This document shows, piece after piece, positions 25,851-35,011 of a stretch of 64,000 nucleotides of DNA. Location: NCBI RefSeq assembly GCF_046244365.1, contig NZ_CP176395.1:62001-126000 (forward strand), in the 5' to 3' direction. This stretch comes from Paenibacillus_V sp046244365. GTDB lineage: Bacteria; Bacillota; Bacilli; Paenibacillales; NBRC-103111. A model generated the notes under the pieces. It did no database searches. It saw nothing but the letters and a program-made list of their open reading frames with translations, and had not been told where the DNA came from. The stretch's first letter is position 1. Every line of letters begins with the position of its first letter. Position numbers and translations under genes: made by a program.

Positions 25851-25878
25851 GAATATATAGGCTCGCTCCTCATATAAT
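25851..25878 (+). promoter_or_regulatory. sigma-E-type promoter of spoIIID
   Basis: GAATATAT around 25851-25858 and CATATAAT at 25871-25878, with about 13 bp between ATATA and the -10, fit the mother-cell sigma-E pattern. spoIIID is a classical sigma-E gene. The -10 is also TATAAT-like, so sigma-A use cannot be excluded. Confidence 0.55.
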
Positions 25879-25913
25879 GTACCAAACTATCTCGAAGTAG
25901 GGAGGCGGGCGGA

Positions 25914-26204
25914 GTGCACGATTACATCAAAGAGCGAACCGTCAAAATCGGTCGCTGTCTTGTTGAAACGCGAAATACGGTTCGAACGATTGCCAAGGAA
26001 TTTGGAGTCTCCAAGAGCACGGTGCACAAGGATTTAACGGAACGGCTGCCTGAAATCAACCCCGATCTGGCGAATCAAGTGAAAACGATTTTGGAATATC
26101 ACAAATCGATCCGTCATTTGCGGGGAGGCGAAGCCACGAAAATCAAATACAAAAAAACACGTCATTACAAAGGCGCAGACCAACTGGTCACTGTTAAATC
26201 GTAA
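25914..26204 (+). CDS. spoIIID: mother-cell transcription regulator SpoIIID
   Basis: A 96-residue DNA-binding protein that switches mother-cell transcription from the sigma-E to the sigma-K programme. A helix-turn-helix spans roughly residues 23-43 (TVRTIAKEFGVSKSTVHKDL), and a basic C-terminal tail adds DNA contacts. The start is GTG at 25914, eight bases after GGGAGG. Size and gene order (spoIIQ, spoIIID, mbl) match Bacillus. Confidence 0.95.
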   Translation: MHDYIKERTVKIGRCLVETRNTVRTIAKEFGVSKSTVHKDLTERLPEINPDLANQVKTILEYHKSIRHLRGGEATKIKYKKTRHYKGADQLVTVKS

Positions 26205-26298
26205 CCGATCTCCGCACGCAAAAATGTTCGAATAAAAGAGGATTTTAGCTTTTTGTGGCGAATGATAGTTGCAGGCGGTATTCTCGGCTTTTGAAGTG

Positions 26299-26388
26299 AT
26301 TCAGAATGTATAAGCTTTACGCGTATACGCGACTCTGAATTCACCTCGGGAAACGGCACTGTCTTACCTAAGACGGTGAGCCGTTTCC
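26299..26388. promoter_or_regulatory. large inverted repeats in the mbl leader
   Basis: An 18-bp imperfect stem spans 26349-26388: GGAAACGGC pairs with GCCGTTTCC and an inner nine pairs continue to a tight loop, with a two-base bulge on the 3' side. No T-run follows. Upstream lies the perfect palindrome CGCGTATACGCG at 26320-26331, itself between ATTCAGA (26299-26305) and TCTGAAT (26334-26340). Role unknown; terminator, regulator site or RNA structure are all possible. Confidence 0.55.
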
Positions 26389-26446
26389 ACTTGGAACACC
26401 CCAAATGTTGGCAGGAACGGTCGGTTCAGGGAGGATTTTACTTCGT

Positions 26447-27442
26447 ATGTTAAGCAAAGATATCGGAATAGATTTGGGAACAGCAAACGTACTCATACAT
26501 GTGAAGGGTCGCGGCGTCGTTCTGGATGAACCTTCGGTCGTTGCGATCGAAAGCGAAACCAAGCGCGTGCTGGCCGTTGGGGAAGAAGCGCGGCGGATGG
26601 TGGGCCGGACTCCCGGCAATATTATCGCCATTCGCCCGTTAAAGGATGGCGTCATCGCGGATTTTGAGATTACCGAGATGATGCTCAAATATTTCATCGA
26701 TAAAGTAGGCGGGCGCAAATGGTACAGCCACCCCCGCATTCTTATTTGTTGTCCGACCAACATTACGTCAGTCGAGCAGAAGGCCATACGCGAAGCGGCC
26801 GAACGCAGCGGCGCCCGGGAAGTTTTTCTGGAAGAAGAGCCTAAAGTGGCCGCTATCGGCGCAGGAATGGATATTTTTCAGCCAAGCGGAAACATGGTAG
26901 TGGATATCGGCGGAGGGACGACGGACGTTGCCGTCTTATCGATGGGCGACATCGTCACCTCCTCTTCTATTAAGATTGCAGGGGACAAGTTTGACTCCGC
27001 AATCATGAAGTTTATCAAAAATAAGTACAAGCTGTTGATCGGCGAGCGGACGAGCGAAGACATCAAGATGAAGATCGCTACCGTTTACGGCGAAGGCCGC
27101 TACGACGAAATGGATATCCGCGGAAGGGACATGGTTTCGGGCTTGCCGCTTACCGTCACCATCAACTCCAAGGAAATCAAGGACGCGTTGTGGGAATCGG
27201 TATCCGCCATCGTACAATCGGCCAAAACGGTGCTGGAGCGCACGCCTCCGGAACTATCTGCGGACATTATCGACCGCGGCGTCATTTTGACCGGCGGAGG
27301 GGCTTTGCTGCACGGACTGGATCTCTTGCTGTCGGAAGAACTTAAAGTACCGGTCATCGTGGCGGAAGATCCGATGCATTGCGTGGTCAAAGGGACCGGC
27401 GTTATGCTGGACAACCTCGACAAGGTGAAGAAGCGCATTTAA
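26447..27442 (+). CDS. mbl: MreB-like rod-shape protein Mbl
   Basis: A 331-residue bacterial actin that guides lateral-wall synthesis. Phosphate loops DIGIDLGTANVLIHV and DIGGGTTDVAVLS and the adenosine motif GVILTGGGALLHGL are present. Length and position between spoIIID and flhO identify it as Mbl rather than MreB. I took the ATG at 26447, after AGGGAGG at 26428-26434; the frame is open from 26405 but those residues do not fit the family. Confidence 0.93.
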   Translation: MLSKDIGIDLGTANVLIHVKGRGVVLDEPSVVAIESETKRVLAVGEEARRMVGRTPGNIIAIRPLKDGVIADFEITEMMLKYFIDKVGGRKWYSHPRILICCPTNITSVEQKAIREAAERSGAREVFLEEEPKVAAIGAGMDIFQPSGNMVVDIGGGTTDVAVLSMGDIVTSSSIKIAGDKFDSAIMKFIKNKYKLLIGERTSEDIKMKIATVYGEGRYDEMDIRGRDMVSGLPLTVTINSKEIKDALWESVSAIVQSAKTVLERTPPELSADIIDRGVILTGGGALLHGLDLLLSEELKVPVIVAEDPMHCVVKGTGVMLDNLDKVKKRI

Positions 27443-27520
27443 CGGGGTGCCGTAAAAATGTGTAAAAAGACCGATAAAAAACGGATGCTCCGATGACGAT
27501 ATAAAAGAATAGAGCAAAGG

Positions 27521-27549
27521 AAAAGGCCGGTTCTGGGACCGGCCTTTTC
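27521..27549 (+). terminator. intrinsic terminator after mbl
   Basis: A perfect 11-bp stem (AAAAGGCCGGT / ACCGGCCTTTT) with a six-base loop and a T tail, between mbl and flhO. The A-rich left arm makes it potentially bidirectional. Confidence 0.85.
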
Positions 27550-27596
27550 TAAAAACGGAAAAAAGCGTGTCTCGCCCAGGCGGGAGGAGGAGCATC

Positions 27597-28511
27597 ATGT
27601 TAAGAGGATTGTATACGGCGGCGGCAGGAATGATTTCCCAGCAACGCAAGCATGATACCATTACGAATAATATCGCGAACATCAATACGCCCGGGTTTAA
27701 ACAGGGCAATGCAGTAAGCCGGTCGTTTCCGGAAATGCTGCTCGCCATATCGACAGGCGGATCGGACAGTCCGGTTGCGTCGGCGATCGGCAGAATCAAC
27801 ACCGGCGTTATGGCGGAGGAAGATTTATCGATTTATTTGCAAGGCGATCTTCAGGAAACCAAAAACCCGTTCGATTTGGCGCTTGTTTCGAATATTCAGG
27901 TTCCCGGCATCGCGTTTGACGGCGCCGGTAAATACATAACGCCCGAAGGCGAACGCATTTATCGGCCGCAGGCTTTCTTTACCGTGCAGGATGTGAACGG
28001 GGAGAACCGGTTTTCCCGTAACGGCCGATTCACCGTAAATGCGGGCGGCGAGCTGGTTACCCCGGAGGGTTACCGCGTACTCGGCCAAGACGGCCAGCCG
28101 GTCGTGCTGGTGGATAATGCCGATCCGGCCAATCCGGTTCTTTTGGCTGACGCTACGATAGGCCCGCAAGGGCAGTTTCTGGACGCCGTCAATGGTCAAC
28201 CGCTCAACGACGTGAACGGTAATCAGATTTCGCTACTTATATCCCGCGTGGAAAATCCGAATAGGCTGATTCGCGAAGGAAACGGTGTTTACCGTTTGAA
28301 CGAAGAGGATGCGGCGCAAGCGGTACCGATTCTCAATATGAACGATCAAGTCCGCGTGGAGCAAGGGTACATCGAGCGCTCGAACGTGGATCCGACCCAA
28401 TCGATGATCGATATGACGGCCGCACTCCGCGCCTACGAAACCAATCAGAAGATGGTTCAATTTTACGATAAGAGCATGGAGAAAGCCGTGAACGAGGTCG
28501 GCCGGGTCTAG
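27597..28511 (+). CDS. flhO: flagellar basal-body rod protein FlhO
   Basis: A 304-residue FlgG/FlgF-family rod protein. The N-terminal segment with NNIANINTPGFKQG is the rod signature, and the C-terminus (MTAALRAYETNQKMVQFYDK) forms the second half of the coiled-coil. In Bacillus subtilis flhO-flhP follow mbl away from the main fla/che operon, exactly as here. The ATG at 27597 follows GGGAGGAGGAG. Confidence 0.92.
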   Translation: MLRGLYTAAAGMISQQRKHDTITNNIANINTPGFKQGNAVSRSFPEMLLAISTGGSDSPVASAIGRINTGVMAEEDLSIYLQGDLQETKNPFDLALVSNIQVPGIAFDGAGKYITPEGERIYRPQAFFTVQDVNGENRFSRNGRFTVNAGGELVTPEGYRVLGQDGQPVVLVDNADPANPVLLADATIGPQGQFLDAVNGQPLNDVNGNQISLLISRVENPNRLIREGNGVYRLNEEDAAQAVPILNMNDQVRVEQGYIERSNVDPTQSMIDMTAALRAYETNQKMVQFYDKSMEKAVNEVGRV

Positions 28512-28545
28512 GTTAGAGATGTTACGCGCTTAGGAGGTTCCCTTA

Positions 28546-29424
28546 ATGAACAACTCGATGATCAATTCGATGGTGACGCTTCACGCCCTCCAGCAGAAGC
28601 TGGATATCGTGTCGAACAACATGGCCAACGTCAATACGGTAGGCTATAAGCGGCGTGAGGCAACCTTCGAGGATATCTTGAACAACATCAAGCAGCAGCC
28701 TGCCGGGTTTCAGAAAGAAGGCCGGTTGTCGCCGCTCGGCTTTAATCAAGGCTGGGGCGCAAAGCTTAGCCAAGTACAGATGAGCATGAGTCAAGGCGCG
28801 ATGAAAGAAACGGGCACAGCAACGGATATCGCCATCGAAGGCGAAGGCTTGTTCGAGGTAGTCCGCAACACGGTTGACGAGAATGGAAACGCCTTGCAGG
28901 AAGCGCTCTACACGCGTGACGGGGCATTTGATTTGATCGTTCAGCCCGGCGATCCAGAAAATCGCTACTTGGCGACCAAAGAAGGCTATCATGTACGGGA
29001 CACGAACGATCAGCCGATAACCGTGCCGATTGGATTTCGCATGGCAGTAGATACGAATGGCGACATTCGGGTTTACGACGAGGGGAACCCGAGCAATACG
29101 TTTCTGACTGGACAACGGGTCAAGCTCATGCGCGCCGTTCGGCCTCAATACTTGCAGCAGATCGGGGACAATCTATTCGTACTGCCGCAGACGGTTGCCA
29201 ACGGACCGGCTGCCGGGCAGGTGATTCGCGTGGCGAACAATGGAGCAGGTTCCGGCCTTGAGACCCCGATTACCGTCCGCCAAGGTTTTTTGGAGCAATC
29301 GAATGTGAACATGGCCGATGAGATGACCGAACTCATGATGGTCCAACGTGCATTCCAAATGGGCTCGCGCGCGATCACATCGTCGGACACGATGATGAAT
29401 CTGGCGAATAACCTTCGCGGATGA
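28546..29424 (+). CDS. flhP: flagellar hook-basal body protein FlhP
   Basis: A 292-residue FlgG-family rod protein, paralogous to FlhO. It carries VSNNMANVNTVGYKRREA at the N-terminus and SNVNMADEMTELMMVQRAFQ at the C-terminus. In Bacillus, FlhO and FlhP form the distal rod and are needed for hook assembly. The ATG at 28546 follows TAGGAGG. It is 34 bases after flhO and probably co-transcribed. Confidence 0.92.
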   Translation: MNNSMINSMVTLHALQQKLDIVSNNMANVNTVGYKRREATFEDILNNIKQQPAGFQKEGRLSPLGFNQGWGAKLSQVQMSMSQGAMKETGTATDIAIEGEGLFEVVRNTVDENGNALQEALYTRDGAFDLIVQPGDPENRYLATKEGYHVRDTNDQPITVPIGFRMAVDTNGDIRVYDEGNPSNTFLTGQRVKLMRAVRPQYLQQIGDNLFVLPQTVANGPAAGQVIRVANNGAGSGLETPITVRQGFLEQSNVNMADEMTELMMVQRAFQMGSRAITSSDTMMNLANNLRG

Positions 29425-29443
29425 CGGTATGGAGATTAATGTT

Positions 29444-29680
29444 ATGACATCCAAACCATCCAAATCCGAGAAAACGAAGGCGGCCCGGAAACGTCTCCCT
29501 CGTGCCCTTGTTATAACGCTGCGCATCCTTCGCCACTTGCTGATACCGATTCTTTGCTGCATCGCTTTGCTTGCGGGACTCAGTATCGGTTACGTAAAGC
29601 TGGGCGGACAGCCGTTCGCAGACGTGTGGAAGCTGGACACCTGGAAGCACTTGATCGACCTCGTTTTTGCGAATACGTAA
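29444..29680 (+). CDS. EpuA-family small membrane protein (often labelled RNA polymerase subunit beta)
   Basis: A 78-residue protein: a basic N-terminus (SKPSKSEKTKAARKR), one membrane helix and a short external tail with GYVKLGGQPFADVW and TWKHLIDLVF. This pattern fits the EpuA family (PF11772), commonly annotated 'DNA-directed RNA polymerase subunit beta', although nothing in it suggests polymerase catalysis. I chose the ATG at 29444 because GGAG lies eight bases before it; the ATG at 29429 lacks a ribosome site. Function unknown. Confidence 0.7.
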   Translation: MTSKPSKSEKTKAARKRLPRALVITLRILRHLLIPILCCIALLAGLSIGYVKLGGQPFADVWKLDTWKHLIDLVFANT

Positions 29681-29740
29681 GCGGCTTTTCACCGGACTAG
29701 GCATGAAGGGCCTGGAAAGAATCAATAGGAAACCATAGCG

Positions 29741-29766
29741 GACTCCCTGCGGGGAGTTTTCTTTTT
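29741..29766 (+). terminator. intrinsic terminator after the flhOP-epuA unit
   Basis: ACTCCC and GGGAGT form a short stem with loop TGCG followed by TTTTCTTTTT. Confidence 0.75.
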
Positions 29767-29891
29767 GACCATTCTAACGTTATAATGTAAGGATGTGGAC
29801 GGTATTTCGATTGCGTACGCTTACATAAGACTAGACTAGAGATGCTGCGGAGTCGTTTTACTGAAGGTGAAAGTTTAGGAGGGGCACGGAT

Positions 29892-30446
29892 TTGAACTTG
29901 CCAAATCTGTTGACCGGGGTCCGGTTTCTATTAATACCGCTTTATTTGAGTGTGTTTTTCGAGGGATATGTGAAGTCCGCCTTTATCGTATTGCTGATCG
30001 CGGGCGTAACGGATGTACTCGACGGGTATTTGGCGCGTAAACGAAAGCAAATTACGGAGATCGGCAGTATGCTCGATCCTCTGGCGGACAAATCGATGAT
30101 GCTGGCTGTCATGGCTTCCTTGTTGATCTCCGAAATGATTCCGTGGGCCGCAGCAATCGCGATGCTCATTCGGGATGCGGGGATGATCGCAGGGTCTGCA
30201 TTTTTTCATTTTCGCGGCAAAAAGACGGTTCCAGCCAACACGATGGGCAAGCTGACGACGGTTCTTTACTATATCGCGATATGGCTCATCGTATTCGAAG
30301 TTCCTTATGCTATCACTTATTTATGGTTTGTCATTACGTTTTCTTTCGTTACTTCCTTCATTTATATATTCAAGTTCAAGTCGCTTAACCGCGGCCGAGG
30401 CATGCCGCATGCAGAAGAAAGGAAAGAGCATATTTCCCGATTCTAG
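29892..30446 (+). CDS. CDP-alcohol phosphatidyltransferase (PgsA/cardiolipin-synthase-like)
   Basis: A 184-residue integral membrane enzyme of phospholipid head-group transfer. The signature D-x2-DG-x2-AR-x8-G-x3-D-x3-D is complete, beginning at DVLDGYLAR near residue 42 and ending at DPLAD, with all metal-binding aspartates. About five membrane helices. The start is TTG at 29892, seven bases after AGGAGGGG. The substrate could be glycerol-3-phosphate or phosphatidylglycerol; the sequence alone does not decide. The tail (HAEERKEHI) is soluble. Confidence 0.88.
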   Translation: MNLPNLLTGVRFLLIPLYLSVFFEGYVKSAFIVLLIAGVTDVLDGYLARKRKQITEIGSMLDPLADKSMMLAVMASLLISEMIPWAAAIAMLIRDAGMIAGSAFFHFRGKKTVPANTMGKLTTVLYYIAIWLIVFEVPYAITYLWFVITFSFVTSFIYIFKFKSLNRGRGMPHAEERKEHISRF

Positions 30447-30478
30447 GGCGAATCCGGCAATATGCTCCCTTATCTCAA

Positions 30479-30503
30479 CCCTCAAACCTGCAGGTTTTGA
30501 GGG
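30479..30503. promoter_or_regulatory. near-perfect palindrome before fabZ
   Basis: CCCTCAAACCTG and CAGGTTTTGAGGG form a 25-base palindrome with one extra T, about 60 bases before the fabZ start. There is no T-run. It could be an operator or an RNA hairpin; it does not match the FapR consensus I know. Confidence 0.4.
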
Positions 30504-30565
30504 ACATTTGTATTGTAAGTTGAACGCAGCAAAATTATTCGAAACAAGGAAAGGCAGGTAATTTT

Positions 30566-30997
30566 ATGTTGAACGTTACTGAAGTGCAAGACATTATTCC
30601 ACACCGGTATCCCTTTTTGTTTGTCGATCGTATTCTGGAAGTCGAAGAAGGCGTTCGTGCGGTTGGAGTGAAAAACGTGACGATTAATGAACCGTTCTTT
30701 CAAGGCCATTTTCCGGGTTTTCCGGTCATGCCTGGCGTTCTGATCGTTGAAGCACTGGCCCAGGTCGGCGGCGTCGCTCTTCTGAAGCTGGAAGGCAATC
30801 GCGGCAAAATAGGCCTGTTCGCCGGTATCGACGGTTTGCGGATTCGCCGTCAAGTCGTTCCCGGCGATACGCTGACGTTGGAATTTACGGTTACGCGCCT
30901 GAAAGGGACGATCGTGAAGGGCCGCGGCGTTGCTCGCGTAGGGGATGAAATTGCAGTGGAAGGCGAATTGATGTTCGCTATGGCGGACCGCTCCTAG
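30566..30997 (+). CDS. fabZ: 3-hydroxyacyl-ACP dehydratase FabZ
   Basis: A 143-residue hot-dog-fold dehydratase that converts 3-hydroxyacyl-ACP to trans-2-enoyl-ACP in type II fatty acid synthesis. The catalytic His48 (QGHFPGFPVMPG) and Glu62 (VEALAQ) are present, and HRYPFLFVDRI is the family N-terminus. The ATG at 30566 follows AAAGGCAGG. In Bacillus subtilis fabZ (ywpB) also lies near flhP, consistent with the shared gene order. Confidence 0.95.
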   Translation: MLNVTEVQDIIPHRYPFLFVDRILEVEEGVRAVGVKNVTINEPFFQGHFPGFPVMPGVLIVEALAQVGGVALLKLEGNRGKIGLFAGIDGLRIRRQVVPGDTLTLEFTVTRLKGTIVKGRGVARVGDEIAVEGELMFAMADRS

Positions 30998-31187
30998 AGG
31001 GCAAGCGGGGTTCCGCATTTGTTGGATTATTCGGTGGTAAAAACAAAGCGATGCTCATATTCATGGGAAGGTGCGCAATGAGCCTGCTCAGCTGCGGCCA
31101 ATCACCGGAGACGGTCATAGAAAGTTGCCAATAGTAGGGCACAGGCCATGCTTCCGTTGTCATTTATGTGGAGAGGGGTTATGGAAA

Positions 31188-32888
31188 ATGAACGTTAACG
31201 TGCAAAATGAGTACAGGCAATGGTTGAACGACCCGGCGATCGACGAAACGACCAAGCAGGAGCTGCTGGCGCTGGAAGGGCAGCACGCCGAAATCGAGGA
31301 CCGGTTTTACAAGGGCTTGGAGTTCGGAACGGGAGGCCTGCGGGGCGTAATCGGCGCGGGCACGAACCGGATGAACCGGTATACCGTGGGGCGGGCTACA
31401 CAAGGTCTGGCGCAATATTTGCTCGAGCACGAAAAAGCTCCTCGTTCCGTCGTCATCGCATACGATTCGCGAAACCAATCGCCCGAGTTTGCCTTGGAAG
31501 CGGCGCTGGTGCTCGCGGGCAACGGAATCGCCGCTTACGTTTTCGAGTCGCTGCGGCCAACACCGGAGCTGTCGTTTGCAGTTCGGCACTTACGGGCTTC
31601 AGCAGGCATCGTCGTAACGGCCAGCCATAATCCGCCTGAATACAACGGATACAAAGCCTATAATTCGGACGGTTGCCAGCTTGTACCGGATCAGGCGGAG
31701 CGGGTCATCGCGAGCATTCAATCCGTAGCTTCTTTTGCGGAGATACACCGAATAACGCGCGAACAGGCGGAAACGCAAGGCCTGCTTCATTGGATCGGAG
31801 AGGCGATCGACGAAGCTTATTTGGAGCAAGTGACCGCAGTCAGCCAAAATCCGGACGTAGTCAAAGCGATGAGCGAGCGGATGCAAATTATTTATACGCC
31901 GCTGCATGGAGCGGGGAATCTCCTCGTTCGTGGTGCCCTGAAAAAAATCGGCTTCGAACGCGTCGCCGTTGTCGCTGCCCAGGAGCTGCCGGATCCGCAG
32001 TTTTCGACCGTCAAATCGCCGAATCCGGAGGAACGCGAAGCTTTTACGCTTGCCATCGAGCTGGCGAAACAGAGCGATGCCGATCTGATCCTCGGTACGG
32101 ACCCGGACTGCGACCGGATGGGAGCGGTTGTCAAGGATGCGAATGGCGAATACGTCGTTCTGTCGGGCAATCAGTCGGGAGCGATTATGGTCGACTATTT
32201 GCTTGGGAGTCTGAAGCGTCGCGGCGAGCTGCCGGCAAACGGAATCGTCATCAAGACGATCGTCACCAGTGAAATGGGAGCTGTCGTCGCTAAGCACTAC
32301 GGCATCGATACGCTTAACACCTTGACCGGATTTAAATATATCGGCGAGAAAATGACGGCATTCGAAACGCAAGGCGATCGGACTTTTTTGTTCGGTTATG
32401 AGGAAAGCTATGGCTATCTCGCCGGCAATTACGCACGGGACAAAGATGCGGTCGTCGCAGCGATGCTTCTCGCGGAAGCGGCAGCCTATTACAAGCAGCA
32501 AGGCAAGACGCTGTACGACGTTCTCCAGGAGCTATACACGCGGCACGGCTACTTCTTGGAGGCGTTGGAGTCGCGGACGATGAAGGGCAAGGACGGTCTA
32601 GCCCAGATCGGTCAAATCATGAACGAGTGGCGCAGCAATCCGCCGTCTGAAGTAGCGGGCGTCCCCGTAGCCGAAGTGCTTGACTATGCGCAAGGCCGCG
32701 ACGGCTTGCCGCCGGAGAACGTGCTCAAATACGTGCTGGCGGACCATTCCTGGTTCTGCTTGCGACCGTCCGGCACCGAGCCGAAGATCAAGCTGTATTT
32801 TGCCGTATGCGGAGAATCGAACGAACAGGCGGCAGAGCTGCTGCAGAGTGTAAAACAAGACGTCATGGCCGGAATTGACGGCAAATAG
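31188..32888 (+). CDS. pgcA: alpha-phosphoglucomutase-family phosphohexomutase (PgcA-like)
   Basis: A 566-residue cytoplasmic enzyme interconverting hexose 6- and 1-phosphates, feeding UDP-sugar and wall polymer synthesis. The phosphoserine is Ser146 (VTASHNPPEYNGYK), the metal loop is GTDPDCDRMG, the sugar loop GYEESYGY and the phosphate-binding end RPSGTEPKIK. The ATG at 31188 follows GAGAGGGG. The ATG at 31181 in another frame gives a five-codon peptide overlapping this start, and longer in-frame extension to 31071 lacks family similarity. Its place before the csaB cluster suggests precursor supply for that polymer. Confidence 0.9.
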   Translation: MNVNVQNEYRQWLNDPAIDETTKQELLALEGQHAEIEDRFYKGLEFGTGGLRGVIGAGTNRMNRYTVGRATQGLAQYLLEHEKAPRSVVIAYDSRNQSPEFALEAALVLAGNGIAAYVFESLRPTPELSFAVRHLRASAGIVVTASHNPPEYNGYKAYNSDGCQLVPDQAERVIASIQSVASFAEIHRITREQAETQGLLHWIGEAIDEAYLEQVTAVSQNPDVVKAMSERMQIIYTPLHGAGNLLVRGALKKIGFERVAVVAAQELPDPQFSTVKSPNPEEREAFTLAIELAKQSDADLILGTDPDCDRMGAVVKDANGEYVVLSGNQSGAIMVDYLLGSLKRRGELPANGIVIKTIVTSEMGAVVAKHYGIDTLNTLTGFKYIGEKMTAFETQGDRTFLFGYEESYGYLAGNYARDKDAVVAAMLLAEAAAYYKQQGKTLYDVLQELYTRHGYFLEALESRTMKGKDGLAQIGQIMNEWRSNPPSEVAGVPVAEVLDYAQGRDGLPPENVLKYVLADHSWFCLRPSGTEPKIKLYFAVCGESNEQAAELLQSVKQDVMAGIDGK

Positions 32889-32935
32889 CGGAATTCGCCC
32901 TGCTTGGGCGGATTACCATAAAGAGGTGAAGTGGA

Positions 32936-35011
32936 TTGGCTCAGCGGGCTGTCCAATGGAATCGCACATTAATGAAACTGCTGTGGGGGCTTGTCATACT
33001 CGGGTTGCTGGCCTCCCTTCCTTTTATCTATGAAAGGTTGCGTACGGAGGAGTCATCCAAGAAGGTTGAATTCGTGTTCGACTACCGCGACCTTCTCGAG
33101 ATTTCCGATACGAAAACCAATCCGCGCGAGTTCGTAAACGGACAGCTGGATGTATTGAAGAAGAACGGCATTCACTCGCTTGCCGTATATGAGAGTACGC
33201 TTAACGAGCTGAAGCTGAGCCGCAGGATCGAGCTTTATTCCTCCCGCGACGCTTCAATTATTATGCAAACGCCTATTACGGCTAATGAAAACTTTGCCTA
33301 TGTCCTGTTTTCGGACAAAGAATCGCAGGCGGTTACGAAAGATTTAATTGAGCGCGCGTTCAATCGGCTGGGCGTGAAGATGCGGCCTTGGAGCTTCAAG
33401 AACCAAGACGGCTTGATTATCGAAATGCCGCTGGACGATGCGTCGATCAAGTCGCTCGATCCGGACCCGATCACGCTGAAAACATTGAAGGATAAGGGAT
33501 TTCACATCGTCAGCCGGCTTTCCAACCGTCGCCCTTTTCAAGCGGAAGACATGGACAGGCTGCTTGGCCAGTTGAAGCAGCTCGGCGTAACCACGATATT
33601 AGTTGACGGCGACTCGGTGCCCGGCTATAGCAACGGCGCAGGAGGCAAGTCTAAGGTTGAGGACATCGAGACGATGGCAGAGCTGATGAACAAGTATCAG
33701 CTGGCGATAGCGGGCGTTGAGCCGGTCAGCTTGAAGGTTCCTCCCAAAGGCATGAGTACGTTAGCGAAGGAGCTTCACTATAACATCATTCGTCTGCATT
33801 CGTATTCCGAGCAGGAAGCGGACAAGCTGACGGAAAACCTGACTCCCGAAGAACTGGAAGGGCGCGTTCAGGCGATTGCGGACCGGTTCGTTCTTGCCGT
33901 GAAGGACCGCAATATCCGCATGATTTTCTTGAATGCGAGAGCATCCAAGAACCTGATTCGGGGTCAATACGTCGATCCCCTTAATGCTGTCATCGATACG
34001 GTTAACGGCATAGACGGAGCACTGGAGCGAATCGAAAAGTCGGGTTACACGCCGGGCATCGCCCATTCTTTCAGCGTGTATGAACCGCCGATGCAGAAGC
34101 CGCTCAAACTGCTGTCGATTATCGGCTGCGTCGCTTTGATTGCGCTTATGCTTGCCCGCTTTGTACCGCGGCTTATTCTCCCGATTTGGATCATCGGAAC
34201 CGTAGGGGCTCTTGGCTTATTCGTTGCCAAACAGGACCTGCTGATCAAGCTGCTTGCGCTTGCCGTAACGGTTAGCGCGTCGACGCTGGCGATCATGACC
34301 GTCATAAGCAGCTTGCGTGCGCGTGCCGATTCACCGGTAAAGTCCAAGCTAGGCACGATGTTTGCGCTGCTGCTGCAGGCGACCGTCATCTCCAGCTGCG
34401 GAGCGATTTTCGTAGTGGCGCTGATGAGCCATATCACGTTCAATTTGCAGCTTGCGCAGTTTACCGGGGTGAAGATGCTGGCGTATTTGCCTGTCGTGCT
34501 TGCAGCCGTCTACTTGATCTTCTTTAGCGAGGGCTTGAGCCTGGCGGGAATCGCCGGCAAGGCCAAACGCATACTATTCTCCCACGTCAGTGTTATATCG
34601 ATTGTTGCGGGAGCCGTTATTTTAGGGGCGGGATATTACTACTTATCCCGTACAGGCAACGAAGGACAAGCCTCCTCCTTTGAGCTTATTTTCCGGTCGT
34701 TCCTGGAAAATACGCTGGGCGTGAGGCCGCGTACCAAAGAATTTTTGATCGGTCATCCGCTGTTCCTTCTGGGCGTATATCTATGTTTGAAACGCAAGGC
34801 ATGGGGACTATACGCGGTGCTGATCGGGGCGATCGCCCAAGCGGATATCGTAGGTACGTTTACGCACCTTCATACGCCGCTCGATATTTCGATGATTCGG
34901 GTGATTTACGGCCTTCTGTTCGGAAGCGCGATCGGTCTTGCGCTGATTGCAGTATGGGAACTTTGCGCAAGGAGTTGGCATAGATGGGCAGGCCCGCTAA
35001 AACAATTGTAA
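32936..35011 (+). CDS. DUF5693 family polytopic membrane protein
   Basis: A 691-residue protein of unknown function. One N-terminal helix (about residues 13-32) precedes a roughly 350-residue external domain (to about residue 383) with an alternating alpha/beta pattern, then about nine membrane helices with the conserved-looking loops RPRTKEFLIGHP and FTHLHTPLDISMIRVIYG. The start is TTG at 32936 after AGAGGTG. Its 3' end overlaps csaB by 28 bases, so the two are co-translated, which ties it to polymer pyruvylation or export. That link is inference; no catalytic motif is recognised. Confidence 0.8.
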   Translation: MAQRAVQWNRTLMKLLWGLVILGLLASLPFIYERLRTEESSKKVEFVFDYRDLLEISDTKTNPREFVNGQLDVLKKNGIHSLAVYESTLNELKLSRRIELYSSRDASIIMQTPITANENFAYVLFSDKESQAVTKDLIERAFNRLGVKMRPWSFKNQDGLIIEMPLDDASIKSLDPDPITLKTLKDKGFHIVSRLSNRRPFQAEDMDRLLGQLKQLGVTTILVDGDSVPGYSNGAGGKSKVEDIETMAELMNKYQLAIAGVEPVSLKVPPKGMSTLAKELHYNIIRLHSYSEQEADKLTENLTPEELEGRVQAIADRFVLAVKDRNIRMIFLNARASKNLIRGQYVDPLNAVIDTVNGIDGALERIEKSGYTPGIAHSFSVYEPPMQKPLKLLSIIGCVALIALMLARFVPRLILPIWIIGTVGALGLFVAKQDLLIKLLALAVTVSASTLAIMTVISSLRARADSPVKSKLGTMFALLLQATVISSCGAIFVVALMSHITFNLQLAQFTGVKMLAYLPVVLAAVYLIFFSEGLSLAGIAGKAKRILFSHVSVISIVAGAVILGAGYYYLSRTGNEGQASSFELIFRSFLENTLGVRPRTKEFLIGHPLFLLGVYLCLKRKAWGLYAVLIGAIAQADIVGTFTHLHTPLDISMIRVIYGLLFGSAIGLALIAVWELCARSWHRWAGPLKQL

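Noticed and set aside
29444..29680. RNA polymerase beta subunit
   Set aside because: The common database label for this small family is misleading; the sequence is a 78-residue single-pass membrane protein with no polymerase motif.
29765..29786. TTGACC and TATAAT as a promoter before the phosphatidyltransferase gene
   Set aside because: The spacing is only 10 bp, too short for a sigma-A promoter.
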